Shown: positions 36,190-44,683 of the stretch, piece after piece | How positions within the stretch are numbered: position 1 is the stretch's first letter | Layout of the letters: the number at the start of each line of letters is the position of its first letter | NCBI RefSeq assembly: GCF_049933045.1 | Contig: NZ_CP187926.1 | Coordinates: 3,410,001 to 3,474,000, forward strand | Length of the DNA: 64,000 nucleotides | Reading direction: 5' to 3' | Origin: Pseudocolwellia sp049933045 | Lineage (GTDB): Bacteria > Pseudomonadota > Gammaproteobacteria > Enterobacterales > Alteromonadaceae | Position numbers and translations under genes: made by a program | Notes under the pieces: generated by a model | Database searches by the model: none | What the model saw: only the letters and a program-made list of their open reading frames with translations | Told to the model about the DNA's origin: nothing

Positions 36190-36615
36190 TTATTTTGAAA
36201 CAGGTAATCCACCGCTAAGCCATGAATTCATTCCACCTTTTAAAATACTTGTTTGGGTGAAACCTGCTTTATAAAGAGAATTTGCAACTTTAGCGGAAGT
36301 TAATCCAGCTGCGCATACTACAATAATGGGTTTATCTTTATAATTTTCAAGGTTAGTAAAATCATTACTATTCGTTTTTTCACTACTTAAGTGTTTTGAA
36401 TCAATGATATGACCTGCTTTAAATTCTTTTTCTGCTCTGATATCTACCACCAAACCATCTTCTTTATTCATTAAAAATGTCAGCTCTTGCGTGCTAATTT
36501 TTTTAATAGGAGATAGTTGGATCTTAATGGTTGTAAAAATAAGTAAAATTACAATTGCAGCCCATGCAGCACTCAATAAAGCATTATCTGTCGCAAAAGC
36601 GATAAGTTGTTCCAT
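36190..36615 (-). CDS. yibN: Membrane-anchored rhodanese-like protein (YibN type)
   Basis: An N-terminal membrane helix (about residues 12-32 of the 141-residue form) is followed by one rhodanese domain. Its active-site loop is CAAGLTSAKVA, and a GMNSWLSGGLPV end is typical. I chose the ATG at 36615 because MEQLIAFATDN aligns with the E. coli YibN start; a longer frame begins at 36633. It sits 15 bp before grxC in the conserved yibN-grxC-secB-gpsA order. The sulfur acceptor is not known. Confidence 0.9.
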   Translation of the reverse strand: MEQLIAFATDNALLSAAWAAIVILLIFTTIKIQLSPIKKISTQELTFLMNKEDGLVVDIRAEKEFKAGHIIDSKHLSSEKTNSNDFTNLENYKDKPIIVVCAAGLTSAKVANSLYKAGFTQTSILKGGMNSWLSGGLPVSK

Positions 36616-36868
36616 AAAAAGCCATTTTTTCATTAAATTTGCTGCATAGTATACAGGCTAATAAGTTATTGCCGCAATAAAGATTCACCCTATTCCACAA
36701 CGGGAAATTATTAATTAGTTATGAATGTAGGTAAGGAACATTTTATAATCATCTTCACAAGAAATTATATTTTCTCCTTGATATACTCTGAGTTATATTC
36801 TCTACTTCGTAGCATACCATTTAATATTTGGGCTATTGATATACAAACTTAGTTCTATAGGAAAATTC

Positions 36869-38428
36869 ATGTCACATAAAAAATCTACTGTACTTATTAT
36901 TTTAGATGGTTGGGGTTATAGCGAAAACCATGATTCAAATGCTATTTACCATGCGAAAACACCTTTTATAGATAACTTAATGGCAACGTGCCCAAGTATG
37001 CTAATTGAAACTTCTGGCATGGCTGTTGGCTTACCTGATGGGCAAATGGGTAACTCTGAAGTAGGACATGTAAACTTAGGCGCTGGTCGTATTGTTTATC
37101 AAGACTTTACACGTATTACTAAAGCCATTGCTGATAATGAGTTTAATTCAAATCCAGCGTTATCTGCAGCTGTTGATAAAGCCGTAGCAAATGATAAAGC
37201 TGTTCATATTTTCGGTTTACTGTCGCCAGGTGGTGTACATAGCCATGATGAACATATTCTCGCTATGATTAAGCTTGCTAAAGAAAAAGGCGCCAAACAG
37301 GTTTATTTACATGCATTTTTAGACGGCAGAGATACACCGCCACGCAGTGCAGAAGGGCCACTTATTAAAGCACAGCAAAAATTTGAAGAATTATTCTCAG
37401 GTTCAGAAGCCAAAGGACAAATTGCTTCAGTTATCGGTCGTTATTATGCAATGGATAGAGATTCACGCTGGGACCGAGTAGAAAAAGCCTATAACTTATT
37501 AGTTGATGGTGAAGGAGAGTTTCAGTTCACTAACGCTAGTGATGCATTAAATGCCGCATACGCAAGAGACGAGAACGATGAGTTTGTAGATGCTTCTGCA
37601 ATTTTAGATGCTGATGGAAATGTAATTAAAGTTAATGATGGTGATTCTCTTATCTTTATGAATTTCAGAGCCGATAGAGCAAGACAATTTAGCCGTTGCT
37701 TTACTGAAAAAGATTTCACTGGTTTTCACAGAAATAGAACACCAGAATTGGCTGACTTTGTTACATTAACGCAATACGCAGAAGACATTGAAGCAGTTAG
37801 CGCATTCCCTCCTACAGCATTACATAATGTAATGGGTGAGTGGTTAGAGAAGAACAATAAAACACAATTACGCATTTCAGAAACTGAGAAATATGCACAC
37901 GTTACTTTCTTCTTCAGCGGCGGTAAAGAGGATGAATATGTAGGTGAAGAGCGTATTTTAGTTCCGTCACCTTCTGTTGCAACTTATGACTTACAACCAG
38001 AAATGAATTCAAAACTTTTAACAGATGAGTTAGTCGGCGCTATTGAAAGCGGCAAATACGACTTTATTGTTTGTAATTACCCTAATGGTGACATGGTAGG
38101 TCACACAGGTAAATTTGATGCTGCAGTGAAAGCTTGTGAAGCTGTTGATGGTGCGATTGCGCGAGTAGTAAAAGCAGTTAGAGCAACAGGCAGTGAATGT
38201 TTAATTACAGCCGATCATGGTAATGCGGAACAAATGCTTGATCCTAAAACAGGTCAAGCACATACAGCTCATACCTGTGAACCTGTGCCATTAATTTATG
38301 TAGGTCGAGATGCTACTCCTGTTAAAACGGGTGCACTAAGTGATATATCACCAACGATTTTAAAATTGATGGGCTTGCCTCAACCTGAAGAAATGACAGG
38401 TTCTGTATTAATGAACCTAAAAGATTAA
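36869..38428 (+). CDS. gpmI: 2,3-bisphosphoglycerate-independent phosphoglycerate mutase
   Basis: GpmI interconverts 3- and 2-phosphoglycerate using two Mn(II) ions. The ATG at 36869 (519 residues) has AGGA upstream and gives the expected MSHKKSTVLIILDGWG start; an earlier TTG at 36836 is less likely. The catalytic Ser is S63 in GNSEVGHVNLGAGR. FLDGRDTPPRSA, YPNGDMVGHTG and ITADHGNAEQM follow. It is divergent from the yibN-grxC-secB-gpsA set and precedes envC. Confidence 0.96.
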   Translation: MSHKKSTVLIILDGWGYSENHDSNAIYHAKTPFIDNLMATCPSMLIETSGMAVGLPDGQMGNSEVGHVNLGAGRIVYQDFTRITKAIADNEFNSNPALSAAVDKAVANDKAVHIFGLLSPGGVHSHDEHILAMIKLAKEKGAKQVYLHAFLDGRDTPPRSAEGPLIKAQQKFEELFSGSEAKGQIASVIGRYYAMDRDSRWDRVEKAYNLLVDGEGEFQFTNASDALNAAYARDENDEFVDASAILDADGNVIKVNDGDSLIFMNFRADRARQFSRCFTEKDFTGFHRNRTPELADFVTLTQYAEDIEAVSAFPPTALHNVMGEWLEKNNKTQLRISETEKYAHVTFFFSGGKEDEYVGEERILVPSPSVATYDLQPEMNSKLLTDELVGAIESGKYDFIVCNYPNGDMVGHTGKFDAAVKACEAVDGAIARVVKAVRATGSECLITADHGNAEQMLDPKTGQAHTAHTCEPVPLIYVGRDATPVKTGALSDISPTILKLMGLPQPEEMTGSVLMNLKD

Positions 38429-38437
38429 ATTTCGTTA

Positions 38438-39590
38438 ATGAAATTAAGATATCTGTTTAGAAACACAATAAGCCTATACACACTCCTGTGTGTATTTGCT
38501 TTTTCTTGTTCAGCTGAGCCTTTTTTTAATAATCAAAATACAACAAATGAAAAGCTCAAAAATGTAAAATCTGAAATATCCGATGCTAAATCACAACTTA
38601 AAAACGTTAATAAAAGAAGAAACTCATTAGAAAATCAACTGAAAGAAAGCGATATTTCAATTTCTTCAATAACAGCAAAAATACAACAGAATAATAAAAA
38701 TAAATCAGAAATCCAAAATAAATTAAAAAAGCTTGAGCAAGAAAAAATAATATTAATAACCAGTAAACAACGCCAAGAAAAACTGTTGGCTAAACAACTT
38801 AGAGCAGCCTATTCAGCAGGTCATCACGATTATATCATGCTGCTTTTAAACCAAAAAGAATCCAGCAACAATTCAACGTACTATTACAAATTACCAATAT
38901 GTAAATAATGCACGTATTAAAGAAATAGATAGCTTTAAACAAACCATTAATGAACTTGTGGTTGTAGAAGAAGAACATAGAACACAATCAATTGCCTTAG
39001 ACAAAATTACAATAGATCTTATCGCTAATAAAAAATCGTTAGAAAAAAATAAAGATAAAAGAACGGCGACATTAGCTCTTATAAAAAAAGAACAGCTCAG
39101 CACAGAACAACAACTAAATCAGTTAGTAGCTGAAGAAAAAAGTTTAAAATATACCCTAGAAAAAATCCAAACATTAGCTAAGTCGAGTAAAAAACTGAAT
39201 GGATTAGCTAAATTAAAACGAAAATTGAAATGGCCAGTCGCAGGTAAAATTGTTCATAGTTTTGGCACTCAAAAACATGGCTACATAAAATGGAAAGGTG
39301 TTTTATTAAGAGCTAAAACAGGGCAACAAGTTAAATCTATTGCTAACGGTAAGGTTTTATTTTCCGATTGGTTAAAAGGTTACGGCTTAGTAACGATTAT
39401 CGACCATGGCAAAGGCTATATGAGTTTATATGGACATAACCAAACCTTACTTAAAAAAGTAGGTGACTATGTTGAGCAAGGTGAACCTATTTCATTAGTT
39501 GGGCAAAGTGGTGGACAATCAGAGCCTGCGCTATATTTTGAAGTACGCAGTTCAGGACAAGCTCAAAACCCTAAACTCTGGTGCAGATAA
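38438..39590 (+). pseudogene. envC: Murein hydrolase activator EnvC, frameshifted
   Basis: The gene starts 9 bp after gpmI. The first frame (38438-38908) gives a signal peptide (ending SCSA) and a coiled coil. The rest (continuing to 39590) gives more coiled coil and a C-terminal LytM/M23-like domain (GYGLVTIIDHGKGYMSLYGH, EPALYFEVR). The frames differ by one base. Removing one A from the A5 run near 38857-38861 restores NQKNPATIQRTITNYQYVNN, which fits EnvC homologues. EnvC activates AmiA/AmiB during cell separation, so a true loss would affect the AmiB encoded in this window. A base-count error is an alternative. Confidence 0.85.
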
Positions 39591-39633
39591 ACCGACTAAC
39601 TTTTTTATTTCAATTCGATTAAACTTGCTTTAA

Positions 39634-40425
39634 GTGCTACTCTTAACATTCATCAAAACAACCTCTATTGCTATTACCTTGCGTATATTCCTACTTATAT
39701 TATTAAGCTTCACTTCATATTACTCTATCGCCGAAAAAGCCAAAATATCTATTATTATTGACGATATTGGTTATAGAAAAACAGATTGTGACGTTTTAAA
39801 GCTACCTACAAATATTACACTATCCGTATTACCGCATACTCCATACGGTAAATCATTAGCTCTGCAAGGTTTCGAAAAACATCATGAAATAATGCTACAT
39901 ATTCCGATGGAAGCTGAGAACGGCAAGTTTCTAGGGCCTGGCGGTTTAACCAGTAATATGGATGAGATATCGATCCGTGAAAAACTCAATGATGCATTTA
40001 CAGAAGTCCCTTTTGCTATTGGGATTAATAATCATATGGGAAGTTTACTAACAACACGACCTCAGTCAATGCTTTGGGTAATGCAGTTTCTTAAAGAAAA
40101 GGATGTGGTTTTTGTAGACAGTATTACCTCTTCGAAAAGCCAAGCAAGTGCCATCGCTAAACAACTAGGAATACCAGCCCTAGAGCGTGATATCTTTTTA
40201 GACAATAAACTTGAACATAAATATATTGCTAAGCAATTCGCTTTACTGATAGAGCGAGCTAAAGAGCATAAGATGGCAATAGCTATTGCTCACCCTCACC
40301 CTGAAACAATACATGCTTTATTAAAGCTATTGCCTTTACTAGACCAGCAAAGTGTAGAATTAGTTCCAGTTTCACAATTATTTGAACGCCAGCAGTACTT
40401 AAAAGAAACGCGCCATACAGAATAA
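39634..40425 (+). CDS. yibQ: Divergent polysaccharide deacetylase family protein (YibQ)
   Basis: The 263-residue protein starts at GTG. It has an N-terminal signal or anchor helix (about residues 12-32), then a divergent polysaccharide deacetylase fold. IIIDDIGYRKTDCDVL, LHIPMEAENGKFLGPGGL and a conserved GINNHMGSLLT are seen. AIAHPHPETIHAL lies near the C-terminus. The substrate is unknown. It follows envC, as in E. coli and many relatives. Confidence 0.88.
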   Translation: MLLLTFIKTTSIAITLRIFLLILLSFTSYYSIAEKAKISIIIDDIGYRKTDCDVLKLPTNITLSVLPHTPYGKSLALQGFEKHHEIMLHIPMEAENGKFLGPGGLTSNMDEISIREKLNDAFTEVPFAIGINNHMGSLLTTRPQSMLWVMQFLKEKDVVFVDSITSSKSQASAIAKQLGIPALERDIFLDNKLEHKYIAKQFALLIERAKEHKMAIAIAHPHPETIHALLKLLPLLDQQSVELVPVSQLFERQQYLKETRHTE

Positions 40426-40455
40426 GAAAAACGCGTTAATGGCTTTATTAACAAC

Positions 40456-41220
40456 TTAAAGCTTAATGTTATTTTCTTCTAAAAGTTCATGTAAATACTT
40501 AACGGGAATGGCATAAGTAATGCCGCTAGGCTTACTAATAACAGCTTCTTTGCTTTCTTGAATAAACACTTTATTAATAACGCCAACGACCTTCCCTGTT
40601 TTCGCATCGTACATAGCACTACCACTATTACCTGGATATGCCGTGGCATCCAGTTGATACACCATAAATGGGTCTCTTAGCTTTTTCAGCATCTTGATAC
40701 TAAGTTGTTTAATATCACTTACAGGCGTGATAGTGGGTGTTATTGCTGCAATAATACCTCTGTGCGTTACAGGATATAAACCAAGTACAGAACCAATAGG
40801 AAAACCAGTAAAAGCAATTGAAGAACCTTCTCTTATGTAAGGCGATGAAGCCAAACTTAATGCAGGTAACTTAGCACCTTTAATTTCTAAAATAGCGAGG
40901 TCATATCTTTCAGAACTTGCGATTAATGATGCTTTGCGTACTTTAGCTGTTTTCCCTGAACCGACAAACACAGCCATTTCCTGAAGCAGTTTTACGTTTA
41001 ACTCCTTAGGTACAACGTGATGATTAGTAACAACATAACGCCCATTCCCTATAACAAAACCACTACCACTTAAGACATTCTTTGGTCGTCCCGTTGGTGT
41101 GTAAACCCCAACCCCTACAATTGAAGGTTTCACTTTTTCTAAAGTATCTGCAAGTTCAGCAGATACAGGTTGAATAAAAAACAAAGATATAAAACAAAGA
41201 TATTTAAAAACATTATTCAT
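40456..41220 (-). CDS. Trypsin-like (S1C) secreted serine protease
   Basis: The protein of 254 residues has a signal peptide (about residues 1-21, ending PVSA) and a chymotrypsin fold. The probable triad is H68 (TNHHVV), D107 (ERYDLAIL) and S199 (YPGNSGSA). No PDZ domain follows. I chose the ATG at 41220 because AAGGGAG precedes it at good spacing; the longer frame to 41253 lacks this. It borders the exosortase-associated genes on the left and may act on exported proteins, but that role is inferred only from position. Confidence 0.88.
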   Translation of the reverse strand: MNNVFKYLCFISLFFIQPVSAELADTLEKVKPSIVGVGVYTPTGRPKNVLSGSGFVIGNGRYVVTNHHVVPKELNVKLLQEMAVFVGSGKTAKVRKASLIASSERYDLAILEIKGAKLPALSLASSPYIREGSSIAFTGFPIGSVLGLYPVTHRGIIAAITPTITPVSDIKQLSIKMLKKLRDPFMVYQLDATAYPGNSGSAMYDAKTGKVVGVINKVFIQESKEAVISKPSGITYAIPVKYLHELLEENNIKL

Positions 41221-41482
41221 TTGAAACTCCCTTAATGAATAATATGTTAGCAAGAAAAACGCACATTCGGTGAATAATAATCACTTAATTAATTTTTTGC
41301 GCCATACTAAAAGGAAGCAAAAAAGAAATAGCTGCACCTTATATTTAAAGGTAGAAGTACTATTCGGAGTCTTACTTTCAGGTAAAACAAGACATTAGAT
41401 TCAAAAAATTAGCACTAAGCATTAGATAACTGTTATATTTATTTACAATTATTTTTTGCCTATAAGAAGAGTAATATAAGTT

Positions 41483-42253
41483 ATGAGTTCATACTCCATC
41501 GCAGAGAATTTTAATAAATACTTTAAAATTAAATTTGCTAGCAGTAAATCACTTAGGCAAGAAGCCTTCAAAATTCGTTATGGTGTTTATAGCCGAGAAT
41601 TGGGCTGGGAGCCTGAAAATGAATCAGAAATGGAAACAGATGAATATGATGACCATTCCTATCATTGTTTACTAGAGCATAGACGTACAGAAGTTTATGC
41701 TGGCTGTATAAGATTAATAATACCTCCAGTACAGAATCCTGATTTACAGTTACCTTTTGAAGCAAATTGTTTAGACAGCGCACGTAAAGAAGTATTGGAT
41801 CCTACAAGTTTAGAGCGCGGTAGCTTTTCTGAAATATCACGATTGGCTGTATTAGAGTCTTTCAGACGTCGTAATAAAGAAAAAAGTGTTCCTTATGTTC
41901 TTACTGAAGTAAATCCAGAGACAGTTTTCAGTGAAGAAGAACGTCGTAACTTCCCTAATATCGCTATAGGTTTGTATTTAGGTGGCCTTGCACTCGCAAA
42001 TCTCTGTAACCATAAAGGCATGTTTGTCATGATGGAACCTAGATTAAATAAAAGACTGCAACGCTTTGGTTTACCTTTTGAGCAAGTCGGTGATGTAGTT
42101 GATTATCACGGTATGCGAGCCATGTTCTACTTAGATAGAAATAAATTCAATTCAGAGCTTTCTGATGAGCTACTTGCTCTTTATAAAATAATTTATAAAG
42201 ACCTTTCTGAACAAATTAGTCTTGTCCCGTTTACAGATAATACGGATAAATAA
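41483..42253 (+). CDS. PEP-CTERM/exosortase system-associated acyltransferase
   Basis: The 256-residue protein resembles the GNAT-fold acyltransferases found only with exosortase systems, relatives of acyl-homoserine lactone and N-acyl amino acid synthases. The N-terminal FKIRYGVYSRELGWEP matches the family's entry motif. SFSEISRLAVLESFRRR matches the core. No signal peptide or membrane helix is present. It is 12 bp upstream of the ThiF-nitroreductase fusion and presumably co-transcribed. The acyl donor and acceptor are unknown. Confidence 0.85.
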   Translation: MSSYSIAENFNKYFKIKFASSKSLRQEAFKIRYGVYSRELGWEPENESEMETDEYDDHSYHCLLEHRRTEVYAGCIRLIIPPVQNPDLQLPFEANCLDSARKEVLDPTSLERGSFSEISRLAVLESFRRRNKEKSVPYVLTEVNPETVFSEEERRNFPNIAIGLYLGGLALANLCNHKGMFVMMEPRLNKRLQRFGLPFEQVGDVVDYHGMRAMFYLDRNKFNSELSDELLALYKIIYKDLSEQISLVPFTDNTDK

Positions 42254-42265
42254 GAGGACAACAAT

Positions 42266-44221
42266 ATGAGCCATTCTTTTAATTACGAACTAGCATTCTC
42301 TCGTAATATTGGTTGGGTTACCGAAGAAGAACAATCAATTCTGAAAACCAAACGAGTTGCTATTGCAGGTATGGGTGGCGTTGGCGGCTCTCATGTATTA
42401 ACACTGGTAAGATTAGGTATTACAAAGTTTCACCTTTCTGATTTTGACGAATTCGCTTGCGAGAACACCAATAGACAAGCAGGTGCTAACGTTGATACTT
42501 ACGACCAAAAAAAACTTGATACTATGGTGTCTATGGCAAAGGCTATAAACCCAGAAATAGAAATTAAACTTTGGCCTGAAGGTATTAATCCAGATAATAC
42601 CGATGACTTTCTTGAAGGTGTTGACTGTTATGTTGACTCTCTCGACTTTTTTGCGCTTGAAGCAAGAAAACTCATTTTTAAGTTATGTGCTGATAAAGGT
42701 ATTCCAGCTACAACAGCAGCGCCTATAGGCATGGGAACAGCCTACTTAAACTTTCTTCCTGGTAAAATGACTTTTGAAGAATATTTCAAGCTGAATGGTT
42801 ATACCGAAAATGAACAATATTTACGATTTTTCCTAGGCTTAACGCCTTCTGCATTGCAACAAGCTTACTTAGTTGACCCAAGTCGATTAGACTTAGCCAA
42901 TAAGAAAGGTCCTTCTACTATAGTAGGTTGTCAACTTGCCGCAGGTGTTACTGCAGCTCAAGTCGCTAAAATATTCTTAAATCGAGGTGATGTATTGAAT
43001 GTTCCTCATGGATTGCATTTTGATGCATATACCAATCAATACAAAAAGACATGGCGTCCTGGTGGGAATAGTAATCCTATACAGAAGCTAGCCTTCAAAA
43101 TAGGTAAAAAACGTTTGCTTGATACACCTGTTGTTGCACCTGAACCTTCTATTGATGAAAGTTTAACAAGTGCCGAAAAAGTACTAAATATAGCAAGATG
43201 GGCACCTAGTGGCGATAATACGCAATGTTGGCGCTTTAAGCTTATAGATGATCTATCTTTTGTTATACATGCCAATGATACCCGTGAATCAGTCGTCTAT
43301 GATGCAGATGGACATTCAAGCCATCTAGCTCATGGGATTTTACTTGAGACCATTGAAATTGCGGCTAGTCAATTAGGTTTTACTGTAAGTATTGAATCTG
43401 ATTATTCAGATGAAACATCATTAAAATTTACTGTATCTTTAACACAAGACGATTCAGTAAAAGCAGACGAGTTAGCTCCGTATATAAAAGTACGTTCAGT
43501 TCAACGCAGAGCGATGGGAACTCAAGCCTTATCAAACCCTGAAAAGGCACAACTTGAGGGTACTTTACCTGCAGGCTATTCTATTCAATGGTTTGAAAGT
43601 AAAGATGACAAAATGGCTATTGCTAAGCTTAACTTCCGCAATGCCAAAACCCGATTAACTATGTATGAAGGCTATCAAGTTCATAAAGAGATAATCGATT
43701 GGAATCAGCGTTACAGTGAAACAAAAATTCCAGAACAGGCATTAGGTGTTGATTGGCTAACGGCAAGAATGATGCAGTCATTATTCAAAAGTTGGGATCG
43801 AGTTAAATTTGCGAATACTTATTTAGCAGGTACTGTTTTACCAAGAATACAATTAGATTTTATTCCTAGCCTTAAAAGCTCAGCACATTTTGCTATTACC
43901 GCTGAATCAATACCTAAAACACCTGAAGAGTTTGTTGCTGCAGGAAGAGCGGTTCAACGATTTTGGTTAACCTCTGCCAAGCTCAATCTTGGTTTTCAAC
44001 CAGAGCAAACTCCAGTCATATTTTCACGCTATATTGATAACAACCTTCAGTTCACAGAAGATCGTAAAGTAAATGCCAATGCTGCTAAAGGTAAGGCATT
44101 ATTTGAATCAATTATGGGACAGCCTGATCATGTTGTTTTTCTTGGTCGCTTAGGTCGTTCAGAAGCTCCGCTATCACGTTCAATACGTAGACCACTGAAA
44201 GACTTATTGATTAACGATTAA
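42266..44221 (+). CDS. ThiF (E1-like) / nitroreductase fusion protein
   Basis: The 651-residue protein joins two enzyme domains. Residues ~1-270 are an E1-like adenylyltransferase: GMGGVGG at 35-41, then DFDEFACENTNRQ and an NPEIEIK segment, without CxxC zinc pairs. Residues ~300-650 resemble an FMN-dependent nitroreductase: LNIARWAPSGDNTQCWRF near the start, and FAITAESIPKTPEEFVAAGR and RLGRSEAP near the end. It resembles Rv1355c-type fusions. Translationally close to the exosortase-associated acyltransferase, it may act on that enzyme's product. The reaction is unknown. Confidence 0.82.
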   Translation: MSHSFNYELAFSRNIGWVTEEEQSILKTKRVAIAGMGGVGGSHVLTLVRLGITKFHLSDFDEFACENTNRQAGANVDTYDQKKLDTMVSMAKAINPEIEIKLWPEGINPDNTDDFLEGVDCYVDSLDFFALEARKLIFKLCADKGIPATTAAPIGMGTAYLNFLPGKMTFEEYFKLNGYTENEQYLRFFLGLTPSALQQAYLVDPSRLDLANKKGPSTIVGCQLAAGVTAAQVAKIFLNRGDVLNVPHGLHFDAYTNQYKKTWRPGGNSNPIQKLAFKIGKKRLLDTPVVAPEPSIDESLTSAEKVLNIARWAPSGDNTQCWRFKLIDDLSFVIHANDTRESVVYDADGHSSHLAHGILLETIEIAASQLGFTVSIESDYSDETSLKFTVSLTQDDSVKADELAPYIKVRSVQRRAMGTQALSNPEKAQLEGTLPAGYSIQWFESKDDKMAIAKLNFRNAKTRLTMYEGYQVHKEIIDWNQRYSETKIPEQALGVDWLTARMMQSLFKSWDRVKFANTYLAGTVLPRIQLDFIPSLKSSAHFAITAESIPKTPEEFVAAGRAVQRFWLTSAKLNLGFQPEQTPVIFSRYIDNNLQFTEDRKVNANAAKGKALFESIMGQPDHVVFLGRLGRSEAPLSRSIRRPLKDLLIND

Positions 44222-44245
44222 CGAAATGAACAATATATAGAAACA

Positions 44246-44276
44246 AAAACCAGCAATAAAATGCTGGTTTTTTTAT
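44246..44276 (+). terminator. Terminator after the ThiF-nitroreductase gene
   Basis: AAACCAGCA and TGCTGGTTT form a 9 bp stem with a short A/T loop, followed by a T tract, 25 bp after the stop codon. Confidence 0.9.
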
Positions 44277-44291
44277 TTGTAGAGTTTACTT

Positions 44292-44520
44292 AACCTGAAC
44301 TCTGGATAATGAATTTTGTGATGCATTGATTAATATGACTTAAAAGTAAGACTAGATGATTTCACTAAAAAATATCATTTACTTCTCTCCTAATGTTGGG
44401 ATTTAGCCCGTATAACAAGGCGGTTTTATGTACTAATAGCTGGCTATTAGTAATAAAATCAACGCAGATAGACGGTTAAATAACAATATTAGGCATAATT
44501 GCTTATCCAGTTTTCAGGTT
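44292..44520. mobile_element. MITE-like inverted-repeat element, diverged copy 3
   Basis: This 229 bp element starts AACCTGAACTCTGGATAA and ends TTATCCAGTTTTCAGGTT, flanked by ACTT on both sides. It shares the CTCCTAATGTTGG, CTAATAGCTGGCTATTAG and TTAAATAACAATATTAGGC segments with copies 1 and 2. It lacks about 50 bp of the centre, including the CCTGCAT palindrome. Confidence 0.85.
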
Positions 44521-44610
44521 ACTTAACCTAAAAAGAAGTATTTAGAGCTATAAGCTCTCATTTAAAGCAGTTTAATATCAATCGTCATAAATGTGTATCA
44601 AGTAACTAAA

Positions 44611-44638
44611 AAGGCTAGGAGTAATCCCCTAGCCTTCT
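44611..44638 (-). terminator. Terminator of the TPR lipoprotein operon
   Basis: AAGGCTAGG and CCTAGCCTT form a 9 bp stem with a loop of about 9 bases. On the minus strand a short T-rich tract follows. Confidence 0.75.
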
Positions 44639-44683
44639 TTATCAACATGTTTTCTGACTCTCTTGTATAAGAGAACTAAAAGA

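Larger units (their letters stand above)
44222..44683. other. Intergenic region with two terminators and MITE copy 3
   Basis: No gene is seen. A plus-strand terminator follows the ThiF fusion, then the MITE, then a minus-strand terminator for the TPR genes. Confidence 0.7.
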
